Source: an uncultured bacterium (GTDB taxonomy: Bacteria; Verrucomicrobiota; Verrucomicrobiia; Verrucomicrobiales; V1-33). From it: a stretch of DNA of 37,443 bases. A program made the position numbers and the translations under genes. Positions within the stretch are counted from its first letter, which is position 1. Every line of letters begins with the position of its first letter. Below, in pieces: positions 16,364-24,997 of this stretch. Under the pieces are notes generated by a model. That model saw only the letters and a program-made list of their open reading frames with translations. It made no database searches and was not told where the DNA came from. The stretch lies in assembly GCA_903954065.1 (NCBI GenBank), contig CAJBME010000122.1, positions 1-37,443 on the forward strand, in the 5' to 3' direction.

Positions 16364-17065
16364 TTATTTGAGATCGAAGAGTAATCCTTCAGCTGATTCT
16401 TCAGCGGTGAGGGTCAAGGTGCCTTCGTCTTCTGTGCTCAGGGCGTCGCCTGGGGAGAGGTGGTGGCCATGGGCTGTGATGTGGCCGTTGATGAGTTGGA
16501 ACCAGAGTCCGCGACCGCGGATGGCTTCATGGGAGACGGATTGGCCGGCGGCGAGGCGAATGCGATGGATGTTGGCGTCTTGGTGAATGGTGGCTGACCC
16601 ATGGCGGCCGTCGGGGGAGATGACCAGTACTTTGGCTTCATTTTCTTGGGCGGGGTCGGGATGCCATTCGGCATAGCTGGGTGGGAGGCCACGTTCGGCC
16701 GGTTGAATCCAGATTTGCAACAGGCTGGCCGGCTCGGTTTTGGATGGATTGAACTCGCTGTGGTGCACTCCGCGGCCGGCGCTCATCAACTGGATCTGTC
16801 CGGGTTTCAGCACTCTTCCATTTCCCATGCTGTCTTGGTGTTCGAGTGCTCCGTGAAGGATGTAGCTAAAGATTTCCATATCGTGATGCGGATGCGTCGG
16901 GAATCCGGCGCCTGGAGCGATGACATCTTGATTAATGACCCGCAGTGATCGGAAGCCCATGTGGGCTGGGTCGTAGTAGCCGGCGAAGCTGAAGGTGTGA
17001 AAACTGTCGAGCCACCCGTGGTTGGCATGGCCTCTGGCGGCGGACGGGCGAAGTGAGATTTTCAT
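16364..17065 (-). CDS. Pirin family protein (bicupin)
   Basis: A 233-residue bicupin. The N-terminal cupin starts HGWLDSFHTFSFAGYYDP and holds the four metal ligands: His58 and His60 in FPTHPHHDME, and His102 and Glu104 in SAGRGVHHSE. This matches bacterial YhhW-type pirins, which bind a divalent metal and often show quercetin 2,3-dioxygenase activity; the natural substrate is usually unknown. The second cupin is degenerate in ligands, as in the family. ATG 17065 was chosen because it gives the canonical start (MKISLRPS). The frame stays open to 17428 only by chance in high GC. Divergent from the lactonase gene, 231 nt away, and convergent with bcp. Confidence 0.92.
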   Translation of the reverse strand: MKISLRPSAARGHANHGWLDSFHTFSFAGYYDPAHMGFRSLRVINQDVIAPGAGFPTHPHHDMEIFSYILHGALEHQDSMGNGRVLKPGQIQLMSAGRGVHHSEFNPSKTEPASLLQIWIQPAERGLPPSYAEWHPDPAQENEAKVLVISPDGRHGSATIHQDANIHRIRLAAGQSVSHEAIRGRGLWFQLINGHITAHGHHLSPGDALSTEDEGTLTLTAEESAEGLLFDLK

Positions 17066-17296
17066 GGGTGGGGGTGAAGTGGCTGGCTGCGGGTTTTCCT
17101 GAGGGTGGTGGATCGGGATGATGCTGACCGAAAACTGGGGCGAGCCGCATGGATTTCGAGTGGAATCGATCATGAATTCGCGCCAAGCCAAAAAGACAAG
17201 CTGCAGGAAGCGGGAAGTTTTTGCTGGGCGGTGCGTGTGAGGTGCATGAGTCGGCTCGCGCGGTGGGGTGGACGGTGCTAGACTGGAGGTATGAAA

Positions 17297-18430
17297 ATGT
17301 CCCTTATTGCACAGATACTGTTGATTGTTGTTGGGTCGGGCGGACTTGCCGGGCCGTTGTGGTCTTCGCCGCAGCCGGTTTTTTTTGGCACGGGCGGCCC
17401 TGGGGCCCGCGGTATTTATCGCGCTCATTTTGACAGTGAGACGGGTTCCTTGACCGCGGCCGAGCTAGCGGCGGAGGTGGGATCGCCTGGGTTCTTGGCG
17501 CTGCATCCGCGAGGGGGGCTGCTGTATGCGGCGGCTGACGGTGCGGCTGGCCCAGGTGCGGTGGCTTACCGCTTGGGGGCGGATGGATCGCTGGTGCTGC
17601 TCAACAGCGCGGCGACTGGTGATGGTGGTGCGGCGCATATTGCGGTGCATCCCTCCGGTCGGTTTTTGCTGACGGCCCAGTACGGCGGCGGCTCGACCGC
17701 GCTTTTCCCCCTTGATGCTGACGGCCGTCTGGGAAAGGCCACGGTTCACGAGCACGAGGGCGGCTCGCGGGTCGTCAAAGACCGGCAGGACTCGCCGCAC
17801 CCGCACTGGTGCGGGTTTTCCCCAGACGGGCGTTTCGCGCTCGTGCCTGATCTCGGACTGGACGGCATCGTCATCTACGCCGTGGAGGCCGGCGATGCCG
17901 GGGCGCCGACGATCACACGCCATGGATTCGCCGCTTCCGTGCCCGGCGGCGGACCGCGCCATATGAGGTTTTCCCCCGACGGCCAGACGATCTATTTGCT
18001 CAATGAACTCTCGCTCTCAGTTACCGTCTTCGCTTGGAATGCCGCGGCCGGTACCGCCGAACAACTCGGGACCACACCCGCCCTTAGCGATCAGGTCAAA
18101 GCGGCTGAAGCCACTAATTCCGCGGCAGAAATCCTCGTTCATCCGGACGGACGGCATCTGTATTCCTCCAACCGTGGCCATGATTCGGTGACTGTCTACC
18201 GCGCCGGCGACGCCGGACGCACGCTCGAAGCCGTGCAAGTCCAGCCGATCCGCGGGGCCGTCCCTCGCAATATCTCCCTCGATCCAAGTGCTCGCTGGTT
18301 GCTCGCGGCCGGGGCTGATTCCAATACCGTCTCGGTTCATGCCATCGATCCCGAGAATGGTCGCCTCACGTATCGTTCCCGGGGAATAATCAACGTGCCG
18401 GCGCCGATCTGCATCCTGTTCGCCCCCTAA
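17297..18430 (+). CDS. Secreted lactonase family protein (seven-bladed propeller, PF10282-like)
   Basis: A protein of about 377 residues with an N-terminal signal-like segment (LIAQILLIVVGSGG...), followed by repeated propeller strands. Landmarks are PGFLALHPRGGLLYAA, HIAVHPSGRFLLTAQYGGG, HPHWCGFSPDGRFALVPDLG, GGGPRHMRFSPDGQTIYLLNE, EILVHPDGRHLYSSNRGHDSV and PRNISLDPSARWLLAA. These are hallmarks of the 6-phosphogluconolactonase (YbhE-type)/lactonase fold. Because it seems exported, a role on extracellular sugar lactones is more likely than the pentose phosphate pathway; that is inference. GGAGGT at 17285-17290 is one of the few strong ribosome sites in the window. It fits ATG 17297 (7 nt) better than ATG 17291, which is in the same frame. 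Confidence 0.85.
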   Translation: MSLIAQILLIVVGSGGLAGPLWSSPQPVFFGTGGPGARGIYRAHFDSETGSLTAAELAAEVGSPGFLALHPRGGLLYAAADGAAGPGAVAYRLGADGSLVLLNSAATGDGGAAHIAVHPSGRFLLTAQYGGGSTALFPLDADGRLGKATVHEHEGGSRVVKDRQDSPHPHWCGFSPDGRFALVPDLGLDGIVIYAVEAGDAGAPTITRHGFAASVPGGGPRHMRFSPDGQTIYLLNELSLSVTVFAWNAAAGTAEQLGTTPALSDQVKAAEATNSAAEILVHPDGRHLYSSNRGHDSVTVYRAGDAGRTLEAVQVQPIRGAVPRNISLDPSARWLLAAGADSNTVSVHAIDPENGRLTYRSRGIINVPAPICILFAP

Positions 18431-18482
18431 ATGTACCGCGATGGCTGGGGAGGGCGTGGCGCGAGCTTCTGGCCGTGCCGCA

Positions 18483-18515
18483 AATCCTCAGGATTCTGAC
18501 GCAACCTTGGGGTTG
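18483..18515. other. Two adjacent small inverted repeats
   Basis: AATCC-TCA-GGATT (18483-18495) and CAACC-TTGG-GGTTG (18502-18515) lie between the lactonase stop (18430) and the PSCyt gene start (18590). They could be a weak terminator for the lactonase gene or an operator for the PSCyt operon. Neither is followed by a T-tract. Confidence 0.3.
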
Positions 18516-18589
18516 TCCGTGTTTCCGCTGCTGGGCAGATTAAAATCAACCCCGGGACCTCCATGCCGGTTGTTTTGTGATCATTGTTT

Positions 18590-21500
18590 ATGAAGCCGAC
18601 CCCGTCTTTTTCGTTCATTTTAGGCCGTGTTTCAGCTTGTTTGCAGGCAGGGGTGGGCCTGATTTTTCTGACGGCGGCGTCGTCTGCTTCGGCAGGGGAA
18701 AATGTTGATTTTAACCGCGATGTGCGGCCGGTGCTTTCGGACCGTTGTTATGCCTGTCATGGACCGGATGCCACCTCCTTGAAGGGGGAGCTGCGTCTGG
18801 ATTTGCGGGATCGGGCCACGGTTCCGGCTGCCAGCGGGGCCACGGCCATTGTGCCTGGTCGACCTGATCAGAGTGAGCTTGTGCGTCGCCTTGAGGCGGT
18901 GGATGAGGATGAGCAGATGCCTCCTCCGGATTCCCACAAATCTCTGAGTGAAGAGGAAAAAGACATGCTGCGCCGCTGGATTGCGGAAGGCGCGGTGTAC
19001 AAAGATCACTGGTCATTTCTGCCGCCGGTGGCGAGCGAGGCGCCGGCAGTGGACGATGCGGCGTGGAGCGCGCAGGACATCGACCGTTTTGTCCTGAAGG
19101 TGTTGGCTCGCAACGGACTGAGGCCGTCGCCCGAGGCTGACCGGGCCACGCTGGTCCGCCGGGTATCGCTGGACTTGCGCGGATTGCCGCCGTCGCTGGC
19201 GGAGATAGACGCATTTTTGAATGACACGGGGGTGGGGGCGTACGAGCGGATGGTGGACGCGATGTTAGCCAGCCCGCAATTTGGCGAGCGCATGGCGATG
19301 GTGTGGATGGATCTGGCGCGGTATGGCGACACTAACGGGTATCATGCTGATTCCGACCGTCCGGTGTGGCTTTGGCGGGACTGGGTGATTGACGCCTTCA
19401 ATGAAAACATGCCATTTGATCAATTTACGACGTGGCAGCTCGGCGGCGATTTGATGCCGAACGCGACCGACGAGCAAAAGATTGCTTCGGGATTTAATCG
19501 GAATGCGCGATTTAACGAAGAAGGCGGAGCGGATCCCGATGAATTTTTAGCGGCATATGCGGGTGACCGGGCGGTCACCATGGGGCGCGTCTGGCTGGGG
19601 TTGACGTTGAATTGTGCGCAGTGCCACACGCACAAATACGACCCGATCTCGCACAAAGAATACTATCAACTGACGGCATTTTTTAATTCGATGGACGAGG
19701 TGGGGGCCGGTGGGGTGAGTGGATTTCACGGGAAGCCGGTACCGCCTGTGATGCGGGCGATGACGCGGCCGATGAAGGACGAGTTAGGTGAAGTGACTGG
19801 GCTTTTGGCGGACGTGGAGCGGGAGATCGGGGGAATTGTGAAACGAGCAGACGGGGAGTACACTGACCCCCGGGTGGCCGGTGATGGGGCGGCGTCGGCA
19901 GCTATTTCGCAGGCGGCGTGGGAGGCGGAACTGGCTGTTTGGCAACCGCCGTCGGCGCCGGTGGCGGCGGCCGGGTGGGATTTTACGCAGGGAGCGGCGG
20001 CGACCAGTGGTGGACTGGGGGGATCGCTTGAAGGGGGGGCGGTGACCACGGCTGAGGGGTTGGTTTTGAATGGCACGTCGGGACATGTGGTATCCCTGCC
20101 ATTGGCGGCGGATCTGCGGGCCAAGACGCTGGAGGCCTGGGTGAAGTTGGACACCCTGAGCCAGCGCGGCGGCGCGGTCATGACGGTGCAGACGATCGAT
20201 CCGGATCCGGGTCGTCAGGTTTTTGATGCCATTGTTTTTGGCGAGCGGGAGGAGGGGCGGTGGATGGCGGGCAGTGATTCATTTCTCCGCACGGAAGACC
20301 TCGGGGGCGAGCCCGAAATCGAGGCGACCGGAGCCTTTGTTCATGTGGCGATTGCTTATGATGAGGATGGTACGATCCGGTTTTATCGCAACGGTCAGGC
20401 GTATGGCAAGCCGGTGAAAAAACCTGGTCCGGTGACATTCAAGGCGGGCGAGGCTCGCGTGGTGTTTGGCGCGCGGGCGTTGCCGCCCGGTGGAAATTTC
20501 ATGTTGGCGGGCGTGCTGCGCGAGGCTCGGTTGCATGAACGGGCGTTGAGCGACGCGGAGATTGCCGCGTGTGCCAACCGCTTTCCTCCGCCGGCGCCGC
20601 CTCCGGTGTTGGCGGCGGTGGCCACGCCTGCGGACCGCCGGTCTACCGAGGAAATGGCGCTGCTGCGCGATCACTACCTGCGTCATGTCCATGCGGCCAC
20701 GGCGGCGGCGTTGGCCGAGCCGCGGCAGCGGGCCGCCGCTCTAAGTGAACGCGTCGCCTTCCTGCGCAACGAGGCCAATCATCCGTTGCAGATGGTGAGC
20801 GTGGAGCTGCCCCAGCCGAAGGATACCTTCGTCTTGATGCGCGGCGACTTTCAGACGCCTGGTGAAAAAGTCGGGCGCGATGTACCGGCGTTTCTTCCGC
20901 CCTTTCCCAACGACCAGCCCCGCAACCGTCTGGGACTGGCCCGCTGGTTGATGCAGCCGGACCAGCCGCTGGTGGCCCGGGTGCAGGTCAACCGGTTCTG
21001 GCAGCTGCTGTTTGGCGAAGGGCTAGTCCGCACCATGGGTGATTTTGGTTTACAGGGGAGTTTTCCGACGCACCCGGAACTACTCGACTGGCTGGCCTTG
21101 CGATTTGTGGAATCGAAGTGGGACGTGAAGCAGACGCTTCGTTTGATGCTCACCAGTCAGACGTATCGGCAGGCTTCCAACGACACCCGGCGTCATGCTG
21201 CCGTGGATCCGCAGAACAAGTGGCTCTGGCGCGCCCCGCGAGTCCGGCTGCAGGCGGAGACAGTGCGCGACAACGCCCTCAGTGCCGCTGGATTGCTTTC
21301 GCTGAAAATGGGCGGGCCCCCGGTCTTTCCCGATCAGCCGACAGATTTTTATAAGGGCAAAAATAATGGATGGCAGTGGAACGTCAGCCCTGGTGAAGAC
21401 CGCCACCGGCGCGGGCTCTACACCTTCTGGCGGCGCACCACACCCTATCCGACATTTGTCATTTTCGACGCTCCGGATCGCGCCGAATGCACGTTCGAGC

Positions 21501-21862
21501 GGCCGCGGACCAACACGCCGCTGCAGGCGCTGGCCACCCTGAATGACCCGCAATTTGTTGAGGCCGCGCGCGTGCTTGCTCAGCGTCTGCTCGCGGAGGA
21601 GCCGAATGACGTTGAGGCTCGCCTTACGCGTGCTTTTCGTCTGGTGCTGGCGCGGCCCCCGGAGCTGCGGGAACGGGAGGTGCTCCATGAATTTCTCAAA
21701 TCCCAGACGGCCGTGTATGCGGCCAGCCCTGAAGCAGCGGTGGCCCTGAGTCGCGCGGGCCAGGCGGCGCAGCCGGACGGACTTGATCCTGCGGTTCACG
21801 CCACTTGGACGGCTCTGGCTAACCTGATGCTCAACCTCGACGAAACCATCACCCGCAATTGA
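18590..21862 (+). CDS. PSCyt1-PSCyt2-LamG-PSD1 protein (planctomycete-type cytochrome), long form
   Basis: A 1090-residue exported protein. A signal peptide (about 1-35) precedes the cytochrome domain with CYACH at 53-57 and EQMPPPD near 109. PSCyt2 (about 160-375) has NGYHADSD, GFNRNARFNEEGG and CAQCH at 342-346. A LamG/concanavalin-like insert occupies about 463-665 (WDFTQG, TLEAWVKL, FVHVAIAYDEDGTIRFYRNG, LREARLHERALSDAEI). PSD1 (about 790-1060) has PRNRLGLARWL, VNRFWQLLFGEGL, RRGLYTFWRR and RPRTNTPLQALATLNDP. The LamG insert is absent from the other copy in this window and could bind a glycan or mediate adhesion. The start is ATG 18590 rather than the upstream TTG. The stop is separated from the DUF1501 ATG by 2 nt. 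Confidence 0.93.
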   Translation: MKPTPSFSFILGRVSACLQAGVGLIFLTAASSASAGENVDFNRDVRPVLSDRCYACHGPDATSLKGELRLDLRDRATVPAASGATAIVPGRPDQSELVRRLEAVDEDEQMPPPDSHKSLSEEEKDMLRRWIAEGAVYKDHWSFLPPVASEAPAVDDAAWSAQDIDRFVLKVLARNGLRPSPEADRATLVRRVSLDLRGLPPSLAEIDAFLNDTGVGAYERMVDAMLASPQFGERMAMVWMDLARYGDTNGYHADSDRPVWLWRDWVIDAFNENMPFDQFTTWQLGGDLMPNATDEQKIASGFNRNARFNEEGGADPDEFLAAYAGDRAVTMGRVWLGLTLNCAQCHTHKYDPISHKEYYQLTAFFNSMDEVGAGGVSGFHGKPVPPVMRAMTRPMKDELGEVTGLLADVEREIGGIVKRADGEYTDPRVAGDGAASAAISQAAWEAELAVWQPPSAPVAAAGWDFTQGAAATSGGLGGSLEGGAVTTAEGLVLNGTSGHVVSLPLAADLRAKTLEAWVKLDTLSQRGGAVMTVQTIDPDPGRQVFDAIVFGEREEGRWMAGSDSFLRTEDLGGEPEIEATGAFVHVAIAYDEDGTIRFYRNGQAYGKPVKKPGPVTFKAGEARVVFGARALPPGGNFMLAGVLREARLHERALSDAEIAACANRFPPPAPPPVLAAVATPADRRSTEEMALLRDHYLRHVHAATAAALAEPRQRAAALSERVAFLRNEANHPLQMVSVELPQPKDTFVLMRGDFQTPGEKVGRDVPAFLPPFPNDQPRNRLGLARWLMQPDQPLVARVQVNRFWQLLFGEGLVRTMGDFGLQGSFPTHPELLDWLALRFVESKWDVKQTLRLMLTSQTYRQASNDTRRHAAVDPQNKWLWRAPRVRLQAETVRDNALSAAGLLSLKMGGPPVFPDQPTDFYKGKNNGWQWNVSPGEDRHRRGLYTFWRRTTPYPTFVIFDAPDRAECTFERPRTNTPLQALATLNDPQFVEAARVLAQRLLAEEPNDVEARLTRAFRLVLARPPELREREVLHEFLKSQTAVYAASPEAAVALSRAGQAAQPDGLDPAVHATWTALANLMLNLDETITRN

Positions 21863-21864
21863 GC

Positions 21865-23313
21865 ATGTCCCATCCTTCTTCATGGCATCGCGCCAGCCGC
21901 CGGCAATTTCTGTCCCGCACGGCTTCTGGATTTGGTCTAATGGCGTTGCACGACCTGCTGGGTGGGCGGGTCGGTGCGGCGCCGGGTGTGCCGGGCGCGG
22001 TATCTCCGGCCATTCCGGCGGGCGCGTTGGGCGGTGTGCATTTCCAGCCAAAGGCGAAACGAGTCATTTATTTATTTCAATCGGGAGGTCCGAGTCATCT
22101 GGATCTTTTCGACTACAAGCCGGTTCTGGTGGATCAGCACGGCCGGGACATGCCGGCGAGCGTGTTGGGCACGCAGCGGGTCTCCTTGATGACGCGTGGG
22201 GGCGGCCGCCGTGCCTGCGCTTCGCCGTTCAAGTTTGCGCAGCATGGGGCGAGTCGGGCGTGGGTCAGCGAATTAATGCCGCACACGGCCGGCATTGTGG
22301 ACGATCTGTGTTTTATCAAGTCATTGCAGACCGAGCCGATCAATCATGATCCAGCGGTGACCTTCATTCAGACTGGGCGTGCCTTGACCGGCCGTCCGGC
22401 CTTTGGTTCGTGGATGCATTATGGTTTGGGCAATGCGAGCAGCAATTTGCCGGCTTATGTGGTCATGATCAGCGGCAATGCGGACCAGCCGATCCTTAGC
22501 CGGTATTATCACAATGGATTTCTGCCGAGCCGTTTTCAGGGTGTGCAGTTCCAGTCGGCTGGCGACCCGGTGCTCTTTTTGTCTAATCCTCCGGGTATCG
22601 ACCACCTGAACCGCGGCCGCATTATTGGGGCGATCAATCAGCTCAATACCATCCGGCACGAGCAGGCGGGCGATCCGGAAATTGAAGCGCGGATCGATTC
22701 CTTTGAACTGGCGTACCGGATGCAGACATCGGTGCCGGAGTTGATGGATCTTTCTACTGAGCCCAAAGAGGTGTTGGAGATGTACGGTCCCGAGGTGACC
22801 AAGCCCGGGTCCTATGCCTATCAATGTCTTATGGCCCGGCGGCTCGCCGAGCGCGATGTGCGTTTTGTTCAGATTTTTCATGCGGGGTGGGACCATCACG
22901 GTGGCTTGAAAGAAGGCATGATCCGGCAGGCGGCGGCCAGTGACCAGCCATCGGCGGCCCTCATCAAAGACTTGAAAATGCGCGGCATGCTGGACGACAC
23001 GCTGGTCGTCTGGGGGGGTGAATTCGGGCGTACCGCATTTTCTCAGGGCGACGACCTCAACGGTCGCGATCATCATCCGCGTTGCTATACCCTCTGGCTC
23101 GCCGGTGGCGGCGTCAGACCGGGGGTCAGCATCGGTTCGACCGATGATTTCGGTTACAACATTGCCGACAACGTGGTCCACGTCCGCGACCTGCATGCCA
23201 CCATGCTGCACCTGCTCGGCATCGATCACCAGCGGTTCACTTTTCGTAACCAAGGACTCGATGACCGGCTGACCGGCGTCGAGCCGGCCCGCGTCATTCA
23301 GGAAATGATTTGA
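21865..23313 (+). CDS. DUF1501 domain protein with Tat signal (second copy)
   Basis: A 482-residue protein with a twin-arginine signal (SRRQFLSRT at 11-19). The DUF1501 landmarks follow in order: KAKRVIYLFQSGGPSHLDLFDYKP, SLQTEPINHDPAVTFIQTGR, FGSWMHYGLG and VRFVQIFHAGWDHHGG. The C-terminal ones are VVWGGEFGRTAFSQ, GRDHHPRCYTLWLAGGG and HLLGIDHQRF. It is clearly homologous to the copy at 7726-9159. A TTG overlapping the upstream stop is a possible alternative start, but ATG 21865 is preferred. It follows the long PSCyt/PSD1 gene by 2 nt, so the two are co-translated. The biochemical role is not established for the family. Confidence 0.92.
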   Translation: MSHPSSWHRASRRQFLSRTASGFGLMALHDLLGGRVGAAPGVPGAVSPAIPAGALGGVHFQPKAKRVIYLFQSGGPSHLDLFDYKPVLVDQHGRDMPASVLGTQRVSLMTRGGGRRACASPFKFAQHGASRAWVSELMPHTAGIVDDLCFIKSLQTEPINHDPAVTFIQTGRALTGRPAFGSWMHYGLGNASSNLPAYVVMISGNADQPILSRYYHNGFLPSRFQGVQFQSAGDPVLFLSNPPGIDHLNRGRIIGAINQLNTIRHEQAGDPEIEARIDSFELAYRMQTSVPELMDLSTEPKEVLEMYGPEVTKPGSYAYQCLMARRLAERDVRFVQIFHAGWDHHGGLKEGMIRQAAASDQPSAALIKDLKMRGMLDDTLVVWGGEFGRTAFSQGDDLNGRDHHPRCYTLWLAGGGVRPGVSIGSTDDFGYNIADNVVHVRDLHATMLHLLGIDHQRFTFRNQGLDDRLTGVEPARVIQEMI

Positions 23314-23389
23314 TCCCCGTGACCGGACCGCCACCGTTGTTTTTCTTCTTCAGTATCGACCATCCACTCCACCCCCGACATTTTGTTTT

Positions 23390-24757
23390 ATGATTTCGAA
23401 CTCTAGCCGCCGCCGATTTCTTGCCACTGCCGCCCTGAGCGCCGCGGCGCCGCTTGTTTTGCCGGGGCGGGTGTGGGCGGCGGAGACGGCGCCCTCGAAA
23501 CGCATTACGATGGGATTCATTGGCATGGGCACGCAGGGGCGCGGGCTGTTGGGTGGATTTCTCGGCCAGCCGGGAGTGCAAGTCGTCGCCGTCTGTGATG
23601 TCGACACCAATCGCCGCGAGGCTGCGCGCCAGACGGTGGAGGGCGCCTATGCCCAAGAAAAGCCTGCAGGCTGGAAAGGATGTGAGGCCTACAACGCGCA
23701 CGAGGAATTGCTGGCGCGGACGGACATCGACGCCGTCTGCATCGCTACGCCGGATCACTGGCATGCGATCATCACGGTGGCAGCCCTCAAGGCTGGTAAG
23801 GACGTGTATTGTGAAAAACCGCTGACGCACAATATCGAGGAATCGATTGCGGTGATGAAGGCCGTGGATGCGCACCAGCGCGTCTTGCAAACCGGATCGA
23901 TGCAGCGGTCGATGGCGGAATTCCGCGTGGCTAGCGAGCTGGTGCTGAATGGTGTGCTTGGAAAAATCAGCCATGTCCATGTGAGTTTCAGCGGGCCGGG
24001 GCGTCCGAACGACCTGCCTGCGGAGGCGGCGGAGCCGGGGCTGGATTGGGACCGCTGGCTTGGACCGGCGCCGTTGGCACCGTACAACTCCGCGCTTTCG
24101 CCCCGCGGCGTGCACGGTCACTATCCCGCTTGGCGCGAGTATGCCGAATACGGTGGCGGCGGCGTGGTTGACTTTGGTGCCCATCATCTGGACATCTCCC
24201 AGTGGGGGATGGGCATGGATGGCAACGGGCCAGTGGCGATCCAGCCGCCTCCGGGCGCGCGCGAGGCGTTTGCTGCCAAAAAAACCAATGATTTACGCGG
24301 CTGTGAACTGACCTATGCGAGTGGTATTATCGTCAAACAAGTCAACGGTTACGGCGTGGAATTCTTTGGGAGTGACGGCGTTGTTCGTGTCGATCGCGGC
24401 CGATTTGAACTCACTTTGAACAAAAAAGTGATCGCTCAAAAATCCAGTGAGGCTGACCGGGTCAGCGTGGAAAGCCAGTATTTGAAGGCGGAGAAGGAAC
24501 TGCTGGGAGACGCTAAAATCCGCCTGCATCGGAGCAATAATCATCTGGCTGATTTTCTTGACAGCGTGCGCTCCCGCCAGAAGCCGGTGGCCAGCGAGAT
24601 AGCTGGTGGCAGTACGGCCATTGCCTGCCATCTCATTGGTATTGCCGGCCGCACGGCGACCGCTTTCCAATGGGATCCGCTGCAACACCGGATTACCGGT
24701 GGAGCGGTTGATCTGAAGGAACTGACCCGTGAGTATCGCGGCGCTTACCGGCTTTGA
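23390..24757 (+). CDS. Gfo/Idh/MocA family oxidoreductase with Tat signal
   Basis: A 455-residue NAD(P)-dependent sugar oxidoreductase. The Tat signal is SRRRFLATAALSAAAP (6-21) with cleavage near VWAAET (about 30). The Rossmann domain has MGFIGMGTQGRG, VVAVCDVD, VCIATPDHWHAI and the catalytic CEKPLT. The C-terminal domain has YGGGGVVDFGAHHLDISQWGMG. In this secreted branch, common in Planctomycetes and Verrucomicrobia, the protein is exported folded with bound cofactor and the substrates are mostly unknown sugars. It lies 76 nt after the DUF1501 gene, so it is probably the third gene of that operon. Its leader is C-rich without Shine-Dalgarno. It converges with a sugar-isomerase-like gene at 24998, a frequent functional partner. 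Confidence 0.92.
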   Translation: MISNSSRRRFLATAALSAAAPLVLPGRVWAAETAPSKRITMGFIGMGTQGRGLLGGFLGQPGVQVVAVCDVDTNRREAARQTVEGAYAQEKPAGWKGCEAYNAHEELLARTDIDAVCIATPDHWHAIITVAALKAGKDVYCEKPLTHNIEESIAVMKAVDAHQRVLQTGSMQRSMAEFRVASELVLNGVLGKISHVHVSFSGPGRPNDLPAEAAEPGLDWDRWLGPAPLAPYNSALSPRGVHGHYPAWREYAEYGGGGVVDFGAHHLDISQWGMGMDGNGPVAIQPPPGAREAFAAKKTNDLRGCELTYASGIIVKQVNGYGVEFFGSDGVVRVDRGRFELTLNKKVIAQKSSEADRVSVESQYLKAEKELLGDAKIRLHRSNNHLADFLDSVRSRQKPVASEIAGGSTAIACHLIGIAGRTATAFQWDPLQHRITGGAVDLKELTREYRGAYRL

Positions 24758-24890
24758 AAGCATCGAGCTGGGCTCCGGCCATGGCAGGCAGTTTCCTGAT
24801 GGTTCTCATCTGCTCATCATGATGCGCCGATGCCATGGCGCTGGCCCGATGGGTTTTTTTAGGAGGTGACTGGATTCGTCGTTGTTGTCG

Positions 24891-24976
24891 GGGGGAGTGA
24901 CGAGAGTGGCCGACGAGGACGTCGGCGTTCCCGGGGGGGAGTGACGAGAGTGGTCGGCGGGGACGTCGGCGTTCCC
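24891..24976. repeat. Two-copy tandem repeat, 42-nt unit with 44-nt period
   Basis: A unit beginning GGGGGAGTGACGAGAGTGG and ending GACGTCGGCGTTCCC occurs at 24891-24932 and 24935-24976 with three mismatches. It lies in the 240-nt gap between the convergent Gfo/Idh/MocA and TIM-barrel genes. Each unit contains a GACGTC palindrome. The core GGCGTTCCC resembles the GGGAACGTCC motif of the repeat at 29062. No coding role is apparent. Confidence 0.8.
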
Positions 24977-24997
24977 GGGGGGCTGGTCGCGGCTTTT

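Noticed and set aside
22321..23334. 337-codon minus-strand open frame opposite the second DUF1501 gene
   Set aside because: Antisense shadow of a well-supported gene with no recognisable motif.
23294..24187. 297-codon minus-strand open frame opposite the Gfo/Idh/MocA gene
   Set aside because: Antisense shadow; low-complexity Arg/His-rich translation.
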